From Rosistilla carotiformis (GTDB taxonomy: Bacteria > Planctomycetota > Planctomycetia > Pirellulales > Pirellulaceae), in the NCBI RefSeq assembly GCF_007753095.1, contig NZ_CP036348.1:5247411-5311410 (forward strand): a stretch of 64,000 bases of DNA, read 5' to 3'. Below the pieces are notes generated by a model that did not search any database, had not been told where the DNA came from, and worked only from the letters and a program-made list of their open reading frames with translations. Below, one piece after another: positions 26,485 through 34,583 of this stretch (positions are counted from its first letter, which is position 1; every line of letters starts with the position of its first letter). Both the position numbers and the translations under genes were made by a program.

Positions 26485-27570
26485 ATGCAGGTCTTCATTG
26501 GTGAATACACAATCGGCGGCGGTCTCGCTTCAACTCCCTTGGCCTCGCTTCCGCAGAGCTTGCTGGCCGAAGGAACCGCCATGCATCACGCGATCTGCGA
26601 AGACGCAAGCCGATGTGCCCGCGTGGTCACGACGATCGACTCCCGTTTGCCCCATCGCATCGATGATTCGATCCAAACGATCCCGGTCGATAGCTCCGCC
26701 GACCTGATCTCGCAATGGTTGGCCGCGTCGGCCGACTGCGACGCCGCGATCCTGATCGCACCGGAATCCGATCGGCTGCTCTACAAACTAGTCGCCGCGT
26801 TTCGAGGCTTCGGCCGCAACGTGATCGCAGGGAATGCCAACTTCCTCGCTTCGGCAACCGACAAACTACAACTGAGCCAACGTTTACGGGAAGCGAAGAT
26901 TCCTCATCCGATCTCCTTTGGGCCACGGCAAGCTCCGCAGAAGACAAGGGACAAGGGATGGATCTTAAAACCAAACGACGGCTGCGGAGCGATCGAGATT
27001 CAGCGTTTTGGCTCCTTCACCCACGCCGACAACCAACGCCGACGCCGTAGCGGCGACTGGATTATCCAAGCCTATCACCCTGGGCAAGCGGTCAGCATCG
27101 CCGCGATCGTGACTCCCAGTGCGATCCATTGGTTGCCGGCCTGTCTGCAGAAAATCGAGTCCCCCTGTTTCACTTATCACGGTGGCAAATGCCCGCTCCC
27201 CGCCGCGATCGTCGACCGTACCGAATCGTTAGCAGCCGCTGCGCTCGATGCCCTGATCGACCGATCGTCGCTCTGCGACGATGCCGCCAGCCCGGTCGGC
27301 TACGTTGGCATCGACCTAGTTCTCGCCGACGACCCGCGCAACGATGTCGTGATCGAGATCAATCCTCGATTGACGACCTCTTATGTTGGCGTTCGCCATT
27401 TGATGAAAAGCAATCTTGCTGCAACAATGCTCGGCCTCGACGCGGCGCCGCTGACCCTTGATCCCTCCGTTTCCGCAGTCCGTTGGGACGGGGCGGGGCA
27501 AGTCGACATATCGCCGACCGGCTCCGGCCCCTGCCGCCGCAACCCATCCAAAATTCCGCAATCGCAATGA
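26485..27570 (+). CDS. ATP-grasp ligase, MfnD-like (tyramine-glutamate ligase type)
   Basis: 361 residues with an ATP-grasp fold: an N-terminal domain starting VFIGEYTIGGGLAS, an ATP-binding part (KTRDKGWILKPNDGCGAIEI), and the metal-binding motif VVIEINPRLTTSYVGVRH. In methanogens MfnD joins glutamate to tyramine in methanofuran synthesis; bacterial homologues serve methylofuran-type cofactors. The next two genes overlap in turn and resemble MfnF and MfnE, which supports the call. The start is ATG at 26485. Confidence 0.8.
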   Translation: MQVFIGEYTIGGGLASTPLASLPQSLLAEGTAMHHAICEDASRCARVVTTIDSRLPHRIDDSIQTIPVDSSADLISQWLAASADCDAAILIAPESDRLLYKLVAAFRGFGRNVIAGNANFLASATDKLQLSQRLREAKIPHPISFGPRQAPQKTRDKGWILKPNDGCGAIEIQRFGSFTHADNQRRRRSGDWIIQAYHPGQAVSIAAIVTPSAIHWLPACLQKIESPCFTYHGGKCPLPAAIVDRTESLAAAALDALIDRSSLCDDAASPVGYVGIDLVLADDPRNDVVIEINPRLTTSYVGVRHLMKSNLAATMLGLDAAPLTLDPSVSAVRWDGAGQVDISPTGSGPCRRNPSKIPQSQ

Positions 27571-28622
27571 ACGACGCCATGTTGGCCCAAGCAGCCGCCT
27601 CGAAATCCGAACCGCCCGACATGCGTTGGATCGGAATCGACGTCGGCGGTGCCAACATCAAAGCGGCCGATACATCGGGCTGGACCTGCGCAGAACCCTT
27701 TGCGTTGTGGAAGTATCCCGAACGTCTAGCGGATCAACTGAGACAGTTGCTGCCAACACCAACCGCAGCAACGCGTTATGCCCTGACGATGACCGGCGAA
27801 TTGGCCGACTGTTTCGTCGATCGCCCGCAAGGTGTTCGCCAGATCGTCGACGCCGTCGCGGAAGCCACGCAATTGAAAGCGTCCGCCGGCGTCGATCCAC
27901 TGAGGGTTTACAGCTTGGACGGCCAGTGGCTGCGAGCCGATGAGGCGAAGTCGTCCCCCGACGACGTCGCGGCGGCGAACTGGCACGCGACGGCCAGCTA
28001 CGCCGCACGATATCTCGGCGACAATGAAACCGGATTGATGATCGACATCGGGTCGACGACAACCGATCTGATCGCGGTCGATTCCCGCGGCGTACCAACG
28101 TCTTCGCGGACCGACCTCGACCGCCTGGAACGTTCCGAATTGCTCTATCTTGGCGTGGGGCGAACTCCACTGTGCGCCGTCACTTCGACCCTGCCGTTTC
28201 GCGGCCGCGAGGTTCCGGTGATGGCGGAGTTCTTCGCGACGACGGACGATTGTTTTTTGGTCCTCGGTCGAACCGCCGCGATGCCCGAGGATTGTGATTC
28301 GGCCGATGGCAAGCCGCGGACGGTCCAGCACAGCATCAACCGAATCGCACGGATGATCGGCTTGGATCACCGCACCTTCACCCTCGACGATGCGATCGTC
28401 GCGTCCAAACATATCGAAGCGATTTTGAAGGACCGGATCGCCGCCGGAATCGCCGAAGTTGCAAGCGATGCGTCCGCGTGGGTCATCGCCGGACATGGCG
28501 ACTGGTTGCTGCCCGAGTCGGTGGCGCGGCAGATCTCGCTGGCTCAAGAACTTGGGGTCGAGCGGTCCCGTGTCGGCCCGGCCTACGCCCTTGCCTGTCT
28601 CGCCGAATCGAGGTTCGCATGA
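27567..28622 (+). CDS. Hydantoinase/oxoprolinase-fold protein, MfnF-like
   Basis: 351 residues. It carries actin-like phosphate motifs: WIGIDVGGANIKAADTSG at the N-terminus, LTMTGELADCF, and the MIDIGSTTTDLIAV block. In methanogens MfnF condenses tyramine-glutamate with the aminomethylfuran phosphate unit; the bacterial gene is annotated as a tetrahydromethanopterin-linked C1 protein. ATG at 27567 overlaps the preceding stop in an ATGA junction, and the end overlaps the next ATG in the same way. The open frame further upstream is part of the previous gene read in another frame. Confidence 0.8.
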   Translation: MNDAMLAQAAASKSEPPDMRWIGIDVGGANIKAADTSGWTCAEPFALWKYPERLADQLRQLLPTPTAATRYALTMTGELADCFVDRPQGVRQIVDAVAEATQLKASAGVDPLRVYSLDGQWLRADEAKSSPDDVAAANWHATASYAARYLGDNETGLMIDIGSTTTDLIAVDSRGVPTSSRTDLDRLERSELLYLGVGRTPLCAVTSTLPFRGREVPVMAEFFATTDDCFLVLGRTAAMPEDCDSADGKPRTVQHSINRIARMIGLDHRTFTLDDAIVASKHIEAILKDRIAAGIAEVASDASAWVIAGHGDWLLPESVARQISLAQELGVERSRVGPAYALACLAESRFA

Positions 28623-29233
28623 CCGACAAAACGCCTGCCGTGCGAGTCGTCAAACTAGGCGGCAGCCTACTGGTCAATCCAGGCCTCGCCGTGGCGGTTC
28701 GTCGTTGGTTGACGGCGCAGTCGCAACGAAAGACAGCGATCATCGTTGGCGGCGGCGAACTGATCGATGTGATGCGAGGGATGGACCGCCGCTTCGAACT
28801 CGATCTCACAGCGATGCACTGGCGGTGTATTCGGTTGTTGCGGCACACATTCGAGATCGTTTCGGAGCTGATGCCCGAGCTTATACCGATCGGCGACGCG
28901 AAGGCATTAGAGCGGTGGAGCCTCGACCGCGGAAACCGTTCGGCGGCGCTGGTCGCTGTCGATGCGTTCTACGATGCGAACACTCGCGGCCCGATCAGCC
29001 TGCCCACCAACTGGGCGACGACAACCGATTCGATCGCAGCGCTGTTGGCTCAGCAATTGGAAGCAACGGAGCTGGTGCTGTTGAAGAGTTGCTCCGTCTC
29101 GGAGACTATCGATTGGCGAGAGGCCGCGCGACGCGAGATCGTCGACGCCGCTTTCCCACAATTCATCGAAGGCATCCCCGACGTGCGACTGGTGAATCTA
29201 AAGGATCACCTGCCGGGGACGGCGATTCAGTAA
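28619..29233 (+). CDS. Amino-acid-kinase-fold protein, MfnE-like
   Basis: 204 residues. The amino acid kinase fold is shown by VVKLGGSLLVNPG, KTAIIVGGGELIDVMRGMD and the nucleotide-site block WATTTDSIAALLAQ, then ELVLLKSCSV. MfnE in methanogens phosphorylates aminomethylfuran phosphate to the diphosphate. The ATG at 28619 overlaps the MfnF-like stop by 4 bp, so three genes are coupled. It ends 4 bp before the convergent TM2 gene. Confidence 0.8.
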   Translation: MTDKTPAVRVVKLGGSLLVNPGLAVAVRRWLTAQSQRKTAIIVGGGELIDVMRGMDRRFELDLTAMHWRCIRLLRHTFEIVSELMPELIPIGDAKALERWSLDRGNRSAALVAVDAFYDANTRGPISLPTNWATTTDSIAALLAQQLEATELVLLKSCSVSETIDWREAARREIVDAAFPQFIEGIPDVRLVNLKDHLPGTAIQ

Positions 29234-29237
29234 ACGA

Positions 29238-29669
29238 CTAGCCCATCGACATCGCCGAATGGCCGGCGTAGGCTTCGTGATTGCACTCACTGACCTGCGC
29301 GTTGAGTGTCCACATATCGTACAGATAGCCAAGCATGAACAGCCCGCCGGTACAGAACCACAGCGCGCCGGTCAGCCACTTGCCCATGTAGAAGCGGTGG
29401 ATTCCGAACATCCCTAAAAACGTCAAGAGAACCCACGCGACGTTGAAGTCGTACGGGCCGCTGTTGTAGCGAAGGTTCGCCGTGCGGCTCATGCTTGGGA
29501 TCAGGAACAGGTCGACGATCCAACCGATCAAGAAGAAGCCGAGGGTAAACGCCCAGATCGTACCGCTGATCGGGCGACCGAAATAAAATCGATGGGCTCC
29601 AAAAAATCCGAAGATCCAACAGATGTAGCCGACCGTGGTCGAGTGGGTTTGTGGTTGATAGGTATTCAT
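29238..29669 (-). CDS. TM2-domain membrane protein
   Basis: 143 residues with two TM2-type units. The first is VGYICWIFGFFGAHRFYFGR then LGFFLIGWIVDLFLIPSM; the second is VLLTFLGMFGIHRFYMGKWL then TGGLFMLGYLYDMWTLNAQ. Each unit has the G-x-H-x-F-Y-x-G loop between helices and a D after the second helix. Function is unknown; membrane location is clear. Confidence 0.88.
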   Translation of the reverse strand: MNTYQPQTHSTTVGYICWIFGFFGAHRFYFGRPISGTIWAFTLGFFLIGWIVDLFLIPSMSRTANLRYNSGPYDFNVAWVLLTFLGMFGIHRFYMGKWLTGALWFCTGGLFMLGYLYDMWTLNAQVSECNHEAYAGHSAMSMG

Positions 29670-29966
29670 AATGGTTCACCTTGGCAGGGTTGCGAGCGTT
29701 GATTCGGAAAGGAATTCGTTCCAGGTTGTCGATCTTGGCACAATTCGCCGCGTTGTTTTGCATTGTCGCAAAACTCATGCCAAGAATCGACTGACGTTTT
29801 GGGTGTACGCGGCTTCGGTTCCCATTGATAATGGGCGCTGGAGTAGAGGCTTCAGCCGATCGATGCTCCGATTCATCGCAGAAGAGTTCGCCTGAAGGCT
29901 CGACTCCAACGGCCAATCCGTCTTTAAATTCTCTCCGTCCTTAAGACCCTGGATTTCAAAGCAACG

Positions 29967-30689
29967 ATGTCGCACGCAGGCTCGCAAACCGCAGTTTTCC
30001 GAGCAGTCGACGTCGCGAAGATCTATCGCATGGGTGAAGTCCAGGTGCACGCGCTGCGAGGCGTTTCGTTGGACCTGTTCGACGGCGAGTTTATCGTTTT
30101 GCTGGGGGCCTCCGGAAGCGGCAAGTCGACGCTATTAAACATCCTCGGCGGGCTCGATACGCCGACCTCCGGAACGGTTCACTATTTGGACCGCGAACTG
30201 ACAGCAAGCGACGATGCCGAACTCACCCAATACCGGCGGCAGAGCGTCGGTTTTGTCTTCCAGTTCTACAATCTGATCCCCAGCCTGACGGCTCGAGAAA
30301 ATGTCGAACTGATTACCGAGATCGCCAGCTCGCCGATGGATCCGTTGGAAGCGTTGGAACTGGTTCAGTTGCGTGACCGAGCGAATCACTTTCCCGCTCA
30401 ATTGTCCGGCGGCGAACAACAGCGAGTGGCGATCGCGCGGGCGATCGCTAAGAAACCGAAAGTCTTGTTGTGCGATGAACCAACCGGCGCGTTAGACGTT
30501 CACACCGGGATCGTCGTCCTCGAAGCGATCGCCAGGATCAATCGCGAACTGGGGACCACGACCGCCGTGATCACGCACAATGCTGTGATCGCGCAGATGG
30601 CCGATCGCGTGATCTCGCTGTCCGATGGGCAGATCGCGGGCGTGCAGACTAACACCGACAAACGATCGGCTCAGGCGTTGCAATGGTGA
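29967..30689 (+). CDS. ABC transporter ATP-binding protein (MacB/LolD/DevA type)
   Basis: 240 residues. Walker A is GASGSGKS, the signature is [14 protein letters not shown], Walker B is [12 protein letters not shown], and the H-loop His is in VITHNAV. The Q-loop region [20 protein letters not shown] is typical of the LolD/MacB group, which energises FtsX-type permeases by a mechanical cycle. The permease (30742) and a membrane-fusion adaptor (33129) follow. Confidence 0.92.
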   Translation: MSHAGSQTAVFRAVDVAKIYRMGEVQVHALRGVSLDLFDGEFIVLLGASGSGKSTLLNILGGLDTPTSGTVHYLDRELTASDDAELTQYRRQSVGFVFQFYNLIPSLTARENVELITEIASSPMDPLEALELVQLRDRANHFPAQLSGGEQQRVAIARAIAKKPKVLLCDEPTGALDVHTGIVVLEAIARINRELGTTTAVITHNAVIAQMADRVISLSDGQIAGVQTNTDKRSAQALQW

Positions 30690-30741
30690 TCCCAAGCGAC
30701 ACCCGACGACGCGAGTTCCCCGCTACGAATCGGCGGCACGC

Positions 30742-33105
30742 ATGTTAAAGCTCGATCGCAAATTGATTCGCGACCTGATGCAGATGAAAGGGCAAGTGGT
30801 CGCGATCGTGCTGGTGATCGCTGCCGGAGTGGCGACGTTTGTGATGTCGATGTGTTCCTACGCATCGCTGGCGACGAGCAAGGATTCGTTTTATCGCGAG
30901 TTCCGTTTTGCGGATGTCTTTTCGTCGGCCCGCCGCGTCCCCGACACGATGCTGCCGCGGATCGCCCAGATCTCGGGCGTCGCGTCGGTCGAAGCTCGGA
31001 TCGTCGACGACGTGCTGCTGGACGTTCCGGAGATGGCCGATCCCGCAACCGCTCGGCTGATCTCGGTCCCCGAACGCGGCGACGCGGTGCTAAACAAGTT
31101 GTACATCGCTCGCGGCCGGATGCTCGAAGCGGGCCGAACGGGAGAGGTCGTCGTTTCCGAAGTCTTCGCCGACGCCCACGGCTTCGTCGCCGGCGACACC
31201 GTCGATGCGATCATCAATGGCCGGCGTCAGACGCTGAAAATCGTCGGCGTCGCGCTCTCGCCCGAATACGTGATCCAGGTGCAACCGGGCAGCATCATGC
31301 CCGACAACAAGCGGTTTGGCGTTTTCTGGATCAACCAACGCGATCTCGAAGCGGCGTTGGACATGACCGGGGCGTTTAACAGTGTCACGCTGAAGCTCGC
31401 CTACGACAGCAACGTCGACGAGGTGATCGACCAGTTAGATCGATTGCTCAAGCCGTATGGCAGCGTCGGCGCGTACGATCGCGATCAACAGATCTCACAC
31501 CAATTCCTGTCCGACGAAATGGCGCAATTGCGTTCGACCGCGATCATGGCCCCCGCGATCTTCCTCTCGGTCGCCGCGTTTCTGCTGAACATCGTGATCT
31601 CGCGGATCATCGCACAACAGCGAGAACAGATCGCCGCGCTAAAGGCGTTCGGATACACGCACGTCGAAGTCGGCCTGCACTATCTGCACATGGTGTTGGT
31701 GATCTCGTTGACCGGCACGGTGATCGGGGCGGGGCTCGGTTTTTGGATGGCGGCCAACATCGTTCATCTGTACGAAGAGTTCTACAAATTCCCACAGCTC
31801 GAATTCCAAGTCGATTGGTTGGCGATCGCACTGGCGTTCCTGTTGACGACCGCCGCGGCATTGATCGGCACTTGGTTGAGTGTTCGCGAAGTGATCACGC
31901 TGCCGCCGGCTGAAGCGATGCGTCCGGCACCGCCAGCAAACTATCGTCCCACGCTGATCGAAAGGATTGTCCCCGCCGGATCACTGCCGTCGGAGGTTCG
32001 GATGGTGATTCGCAATGTGGCGAGAAAGCCTTTGAAGGCGAGCCTCTCGATTTTGGGGATCGCGATGGCCGTCGCGGTGATGATCGTCGGCAACTTTTCG
32101 CTCGACTCGATCAACTACATGATGGACTTCCAATTCCGCTTGGCACAGCGACAGGATATCTCGGTCACTTTTGTCGAACCGGCCACCGCATCGGTCGTCT
32201 ACGAAGTCTCTCGGTTGCCGGGGGTGCAAGAGAGTGAAACGATGCGTTCGGTCGCGGCGGAGGTGAAGTTTCAGAACCGCTCGCGACGCGTTGGGATCTT
32301 GGGACTGCAACACGATCCTCAGTTGTATCGCTTGCTCGACAGTCGCGAACAAGTAGTCCAGGTTCCCGACTTTGGGATCATGCTCAACAGCAAGCTCGCC
32401 GATCTGCTGGGCGCCCGGCCAGGCGATCTTGTCACGCTGGAGATCCTGGAAGACAAACGCCCCACGGTGGAGATCGAAGTCACCGCGATCGTCGAGGAAT
32501 ACACAGGCGTCAACGCTTATATGAACAAACAACAACTGCACAAGTTGTTGAAAGAATCGGAGGTTGCGTCGGGGGCTTATCTAAAAGTCGATTCGAGCCG
32601 TTTGCAGGATGTTTTTCGCGAGTTGGAGCAACGACCGGGCGTCGGCAGCGTGGCGATCAAGTTGGCGGTGTTGGAGAGTTTCAACGAGACGGTCGCCAAA
32701 AACATCCTGGTGATGCGTTCGTTTATCATTATGTTTGCCGCAGTGATCGCGATCGGCGTGGTCTACAATAGTGCAAGGATTTCGCTGTCCGAACGCAGCC
32801 GCGATCTGGCCACGATGCGCGTCGTTGGCTTCACCCGCCGAGAGGTCTCGATCGTGCTGTTGGGTGAGATCGGCCTGTTCACTGTGTGCGCGATTCCGAT
32901 AGGCTGTTTGTTGGGCTACGCTTTGGCCGGCGTGATGGCGGCGGGACTCGATACCGACAACTACCGGATCCCGTTGGTTGTCAGCCGCGAGACCTTCGCT
33001 CTGGCTGCGATGGTCGTTGTCGTCGCGACGTTCCTGTCGGGCTTGATCGTGCAACGGCGAATCAACGAACTGGATCTTGTCGCCGTGTTGAAGATGCGTG
33101 AGTAA
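30742..33105 (+). CDS. FtsX-like/MacB-type ABC transporter permease (duplicated)
   Basis: 787 residues with two FtsX units. The first transmembrane helix (VVAIVLVIAAGVATFVMSM) is followed by a periplasmic core domain, three helices (about residues 270-420, including AFLLNIVISRIIAQQREQIA), a second N-terminal helix (ILGIAMAVAVMIVGNF), a second periplasmic domain and three C-terminal helices (about 650-775). The NSARISLSERSRDLATMRVV block is the FtsX hallmark. ATG at 30742 starts MLKLDRKL; the longer open frame overlaps the ATPase gene. Confidence 0.9.
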   Translation: MLKLDRKLIRDLMQMKGQVVAIVLVIAAGVATFVMSMCSYASLATSKDSFYREFRFADVFSSARRVPDTMLPRIAQISGVASVEARIVDDVLLDVPEMADPATARLISVPERGDAVLNKLYIARGRMLEAGRTGEVVVSEVFADAHGFVAGDTVDAIINGRRQTLKIVGVALSPEYVIQVQPGSIMPDNKRFGVFWINQRDLEAALDMTGAFNSVTLKLAYDSNVDEVIDQLDRLLKPYGSVGAYDRDQQISHQFLSDEMAQLRSTAIMAPAIFLSVAAFLLNIVISRIIAQQREQIAALKAFGYTHVEVGLHYLHMVLVISLTGTVIGAGLGFWMAANIVHLYEEFYKFPQLEFQVDWLAIALAFLLTTAAALIGTWLSVREVITLPPAEAMRPAPPANYRPTLIERIVPAGSLPSEVRMVIRNVARKPLKASLSILGIAMAVAVMIVGNFSLDSINYMMDFQFRLAQRQDISVTFVEPATASVVYEVSRLPGVQESETMRSVAAEVKFQNRSRRVGILGLQHDPQLYRLLDSREQVVQVPDFGIMLNSKLADLLGARPGDLVTLEILEDKRPTVEIEVTAIVEEYTGVNAYMNKQQLHKLLKESEVASGAYLKVDSSRLQDVFRELEQRPGVGSVAIKLAVLESFNETVAKNILVMRSFIIMFAAVIAIGVVYNSARISLSERSRDLATMRVVGFTRREVSIVLLGEIGLFTVCAIPIGCLLGYALAGVMAAGLDTDNYRIPLVVSRETFALAAMVVVVATFLSGLIVQRRINELDLVAVLKMRE

Positions 33106-33128
33106 CTCCCTATAGATATTCCTCGATC

Positions 33129-34337
33129 ATGAAGTTCTCACTCAAAACATTCATCTGGTTGACGATGTTCGTTGCCCTGGCATTGGCCAGCGCTTTCACA
33201 TTGATCCCCAAACCGGTCGCCGTCGAATTTGCGACCGCCACGATCGTGCCGCTGCGCGTGACAGTGCAAGAGGATGGCAAGACGCGGATCCGCGAAAAGT
33301 ACATCGTGTCGGCTCCCGTCTCCGGACGAATCTCTCGGATCGAATTGGACGCGGGAGACCATTGCGACGAGAAAACGCTACTGGCCGTGATCCTGCCGAG
33401 CGATCCGGCGATCCTCGATTCGCGTGCGCGAGCTGAAGCAAATGCGAGAGTCCTGGCTTCCGAAGCCGCGCTGCAGCGAGCCAACTCCAGCGCCGAACAA
33501 GCTCGGATCAACCATGAACTAAGCGAATCGAAACTGGAACGGGCCGAGACGCTGTTGGCCAGTCGAGCGATTTCGCAGGAACAGTACGACGTCGTGCGAG
33601 CCGAAAGTTTGGCAGCAGCTCAAGCGATCAAGACCGCCAGTTTCGACACCGAGATCGCCCGCTTTGAATTGGAGATGGCCGAAGCCGCCGTCGATCAGTT
33701 CTCCGATAAACAGAAGGAATCGTCGGCGGAGCCGTTTGAAATCTATGCGCCGATCTCGGGGCGTGTGCTGCGAGTTTTTGAAGAGAGTTCCACGGTCGTT
33801 GCCGTGGGGACGCCGCTGTTGGAGTTGGGCGATCCCAGTAATCTGGAGATCGAAATCGACGTCCTCTCCACCGACGCGGTCCGGATCAAACCGGGAGCCG
33901 AATTGATGGTCGAACACTGGGGTGGCGACACGCCGCTTTCGGGCAACGTCCGCGTGATCGAACCGGGTGCGTTCACCAAGATCTCATCGCTGGGGGTTGA
34001 GGAGCAACGCGTCAACATCATCGCCGACTTCAACGAACCGGCGGAAAGGATCGCTTCGCTGGGGGACGGTTATCGGATCGAAGCTCGGATTACCGTCAAG
34101 GAACTCAGCAAAGCGCTGCAGATCCCCAACAGTGCGTTGTTTCGTCACCAGCGGAAATGGCATGTGTTGTCGATCGTCGATGGGAAAGCGAACCTGCAAC
34201 CGGTGCAGATCGGATTGCAGAGCGAATCGGAGACCGAGATCACCGACGGGTTGAGCGCGGGTGATCGAGTGATCGTCTACCCCAGCGACGCGATCCGCCC
34301 TGGAACCGCAGTCAAACCGGTCCCACGCGTCCCGTGA
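33129..34337 (+). CDS. HlyD-type membrane-fusion adaptor of the ABC exporter
   Basis: 402 residues with a signal anchor (SLKTFIWLTMFVALALASAF). The lipoyl-like half-motifs are IVSAPVSGRISRIELDAGD and IYAPISGRVLRVFEESS, flanking a long coiled-coil hairpin (about residues 95-205). A beta-barrel and a C-terminal membrane-proximal domain follow. Together with the ATPase and FtsX permease it forms a DevABC/MacAB-like set. The gene starts 23 bp after the permease stop. Confidence 0.9.
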   Translation: MKFSLKTFIWLTMFVALALASAFTLIPKPVAVEFATATIVPLRVTVQEDGKTRIREKYIVSAPVSGRISRIELDAGDHCDEKTLLAVILPSDPAILDSRARAEANARVLASEAALQRANSSAEQARINHELSESKLERAETLLASRAISQEQYDVVRAESLAAAQAIKTASFDTEIARFELEMAEAAVDQFSDKQKESSAEPFEIYAPISGRVLRVFEESSTVVAVGTPLLELGDPSNLEIEIDVLSTDAVRIKPGAELMVEHWGGDTPLSGNVRVIEPGAFTKISSLGVEEQRVNIIADFNEPAERIASLGDGYRIEARITVKELSKALQIPNSALFRHQRKWHVLSIVDGKANLQPVQIGLQSESETEITDGLSAGDRVIVYPSDAIRPGTAVKPVPRVP

Positions 34338-34347
34338 TCCCGCACAT

Positions 34348-34427
34348 CGTTTCACCGCGGCGGCAACGCCCCGCGCGTCCACGTTTCGGCGCGTGAGCGC
34401 GCGGCCCGGTGGGCACGCGGTGAAACG
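34348..34427. repeat. Inverted repeat with 12-bp arms
   Basis: Perfect arms CGTTTCACCGCG (34348-34359) and CGCGGTGAAACG (34416-34427) flank 56 bp that is itself rich in short palindromes (GCGCGTGAGCGCGC). It starts 10 bp after the adaptor stop, so it may act as the transcript end or belong to the element at 34426-34570. Confidence 0.75.
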
Positions 34428-34570
34428 CAATACCGTTCAATGTAGGAGCCTCGGACCGTCGAAAGAATTCGCGGCGGGATGTATTGGACGAGGTTACGAG
34501 TCCCAGCGATTTGGTCTGCTGCAAAAGGACTCGTAACCTCGTCCACTACGCTTCGTTGAACGGTATTGCG
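34426..34570. repeat. Nested palindromic element with outer 15-bp and inner 19-bp arms
   Basis: Outer arms CGCAATACCGTTCAA (34426-34440) and TTGAACGGTATTGCG (34556-34570) are perfect inverted copies. Inside, TGGACGAGGTTACGAGTCC (34485-34503) is perfectly inverted at 34527-34545. The structure resembles a REP/MITE-type element between two convergent genes. Confidence 0.85.
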
Positions 34571-34583
34571 GCTTAACGACGCG

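Noticed and set aside
29671-29895. Plus-strand frame between the TM2 gene and the ABC transporter
   Set aside because: The translated sequence has no domain or start signal; the region is better explained as the promoter region of both neighbours.
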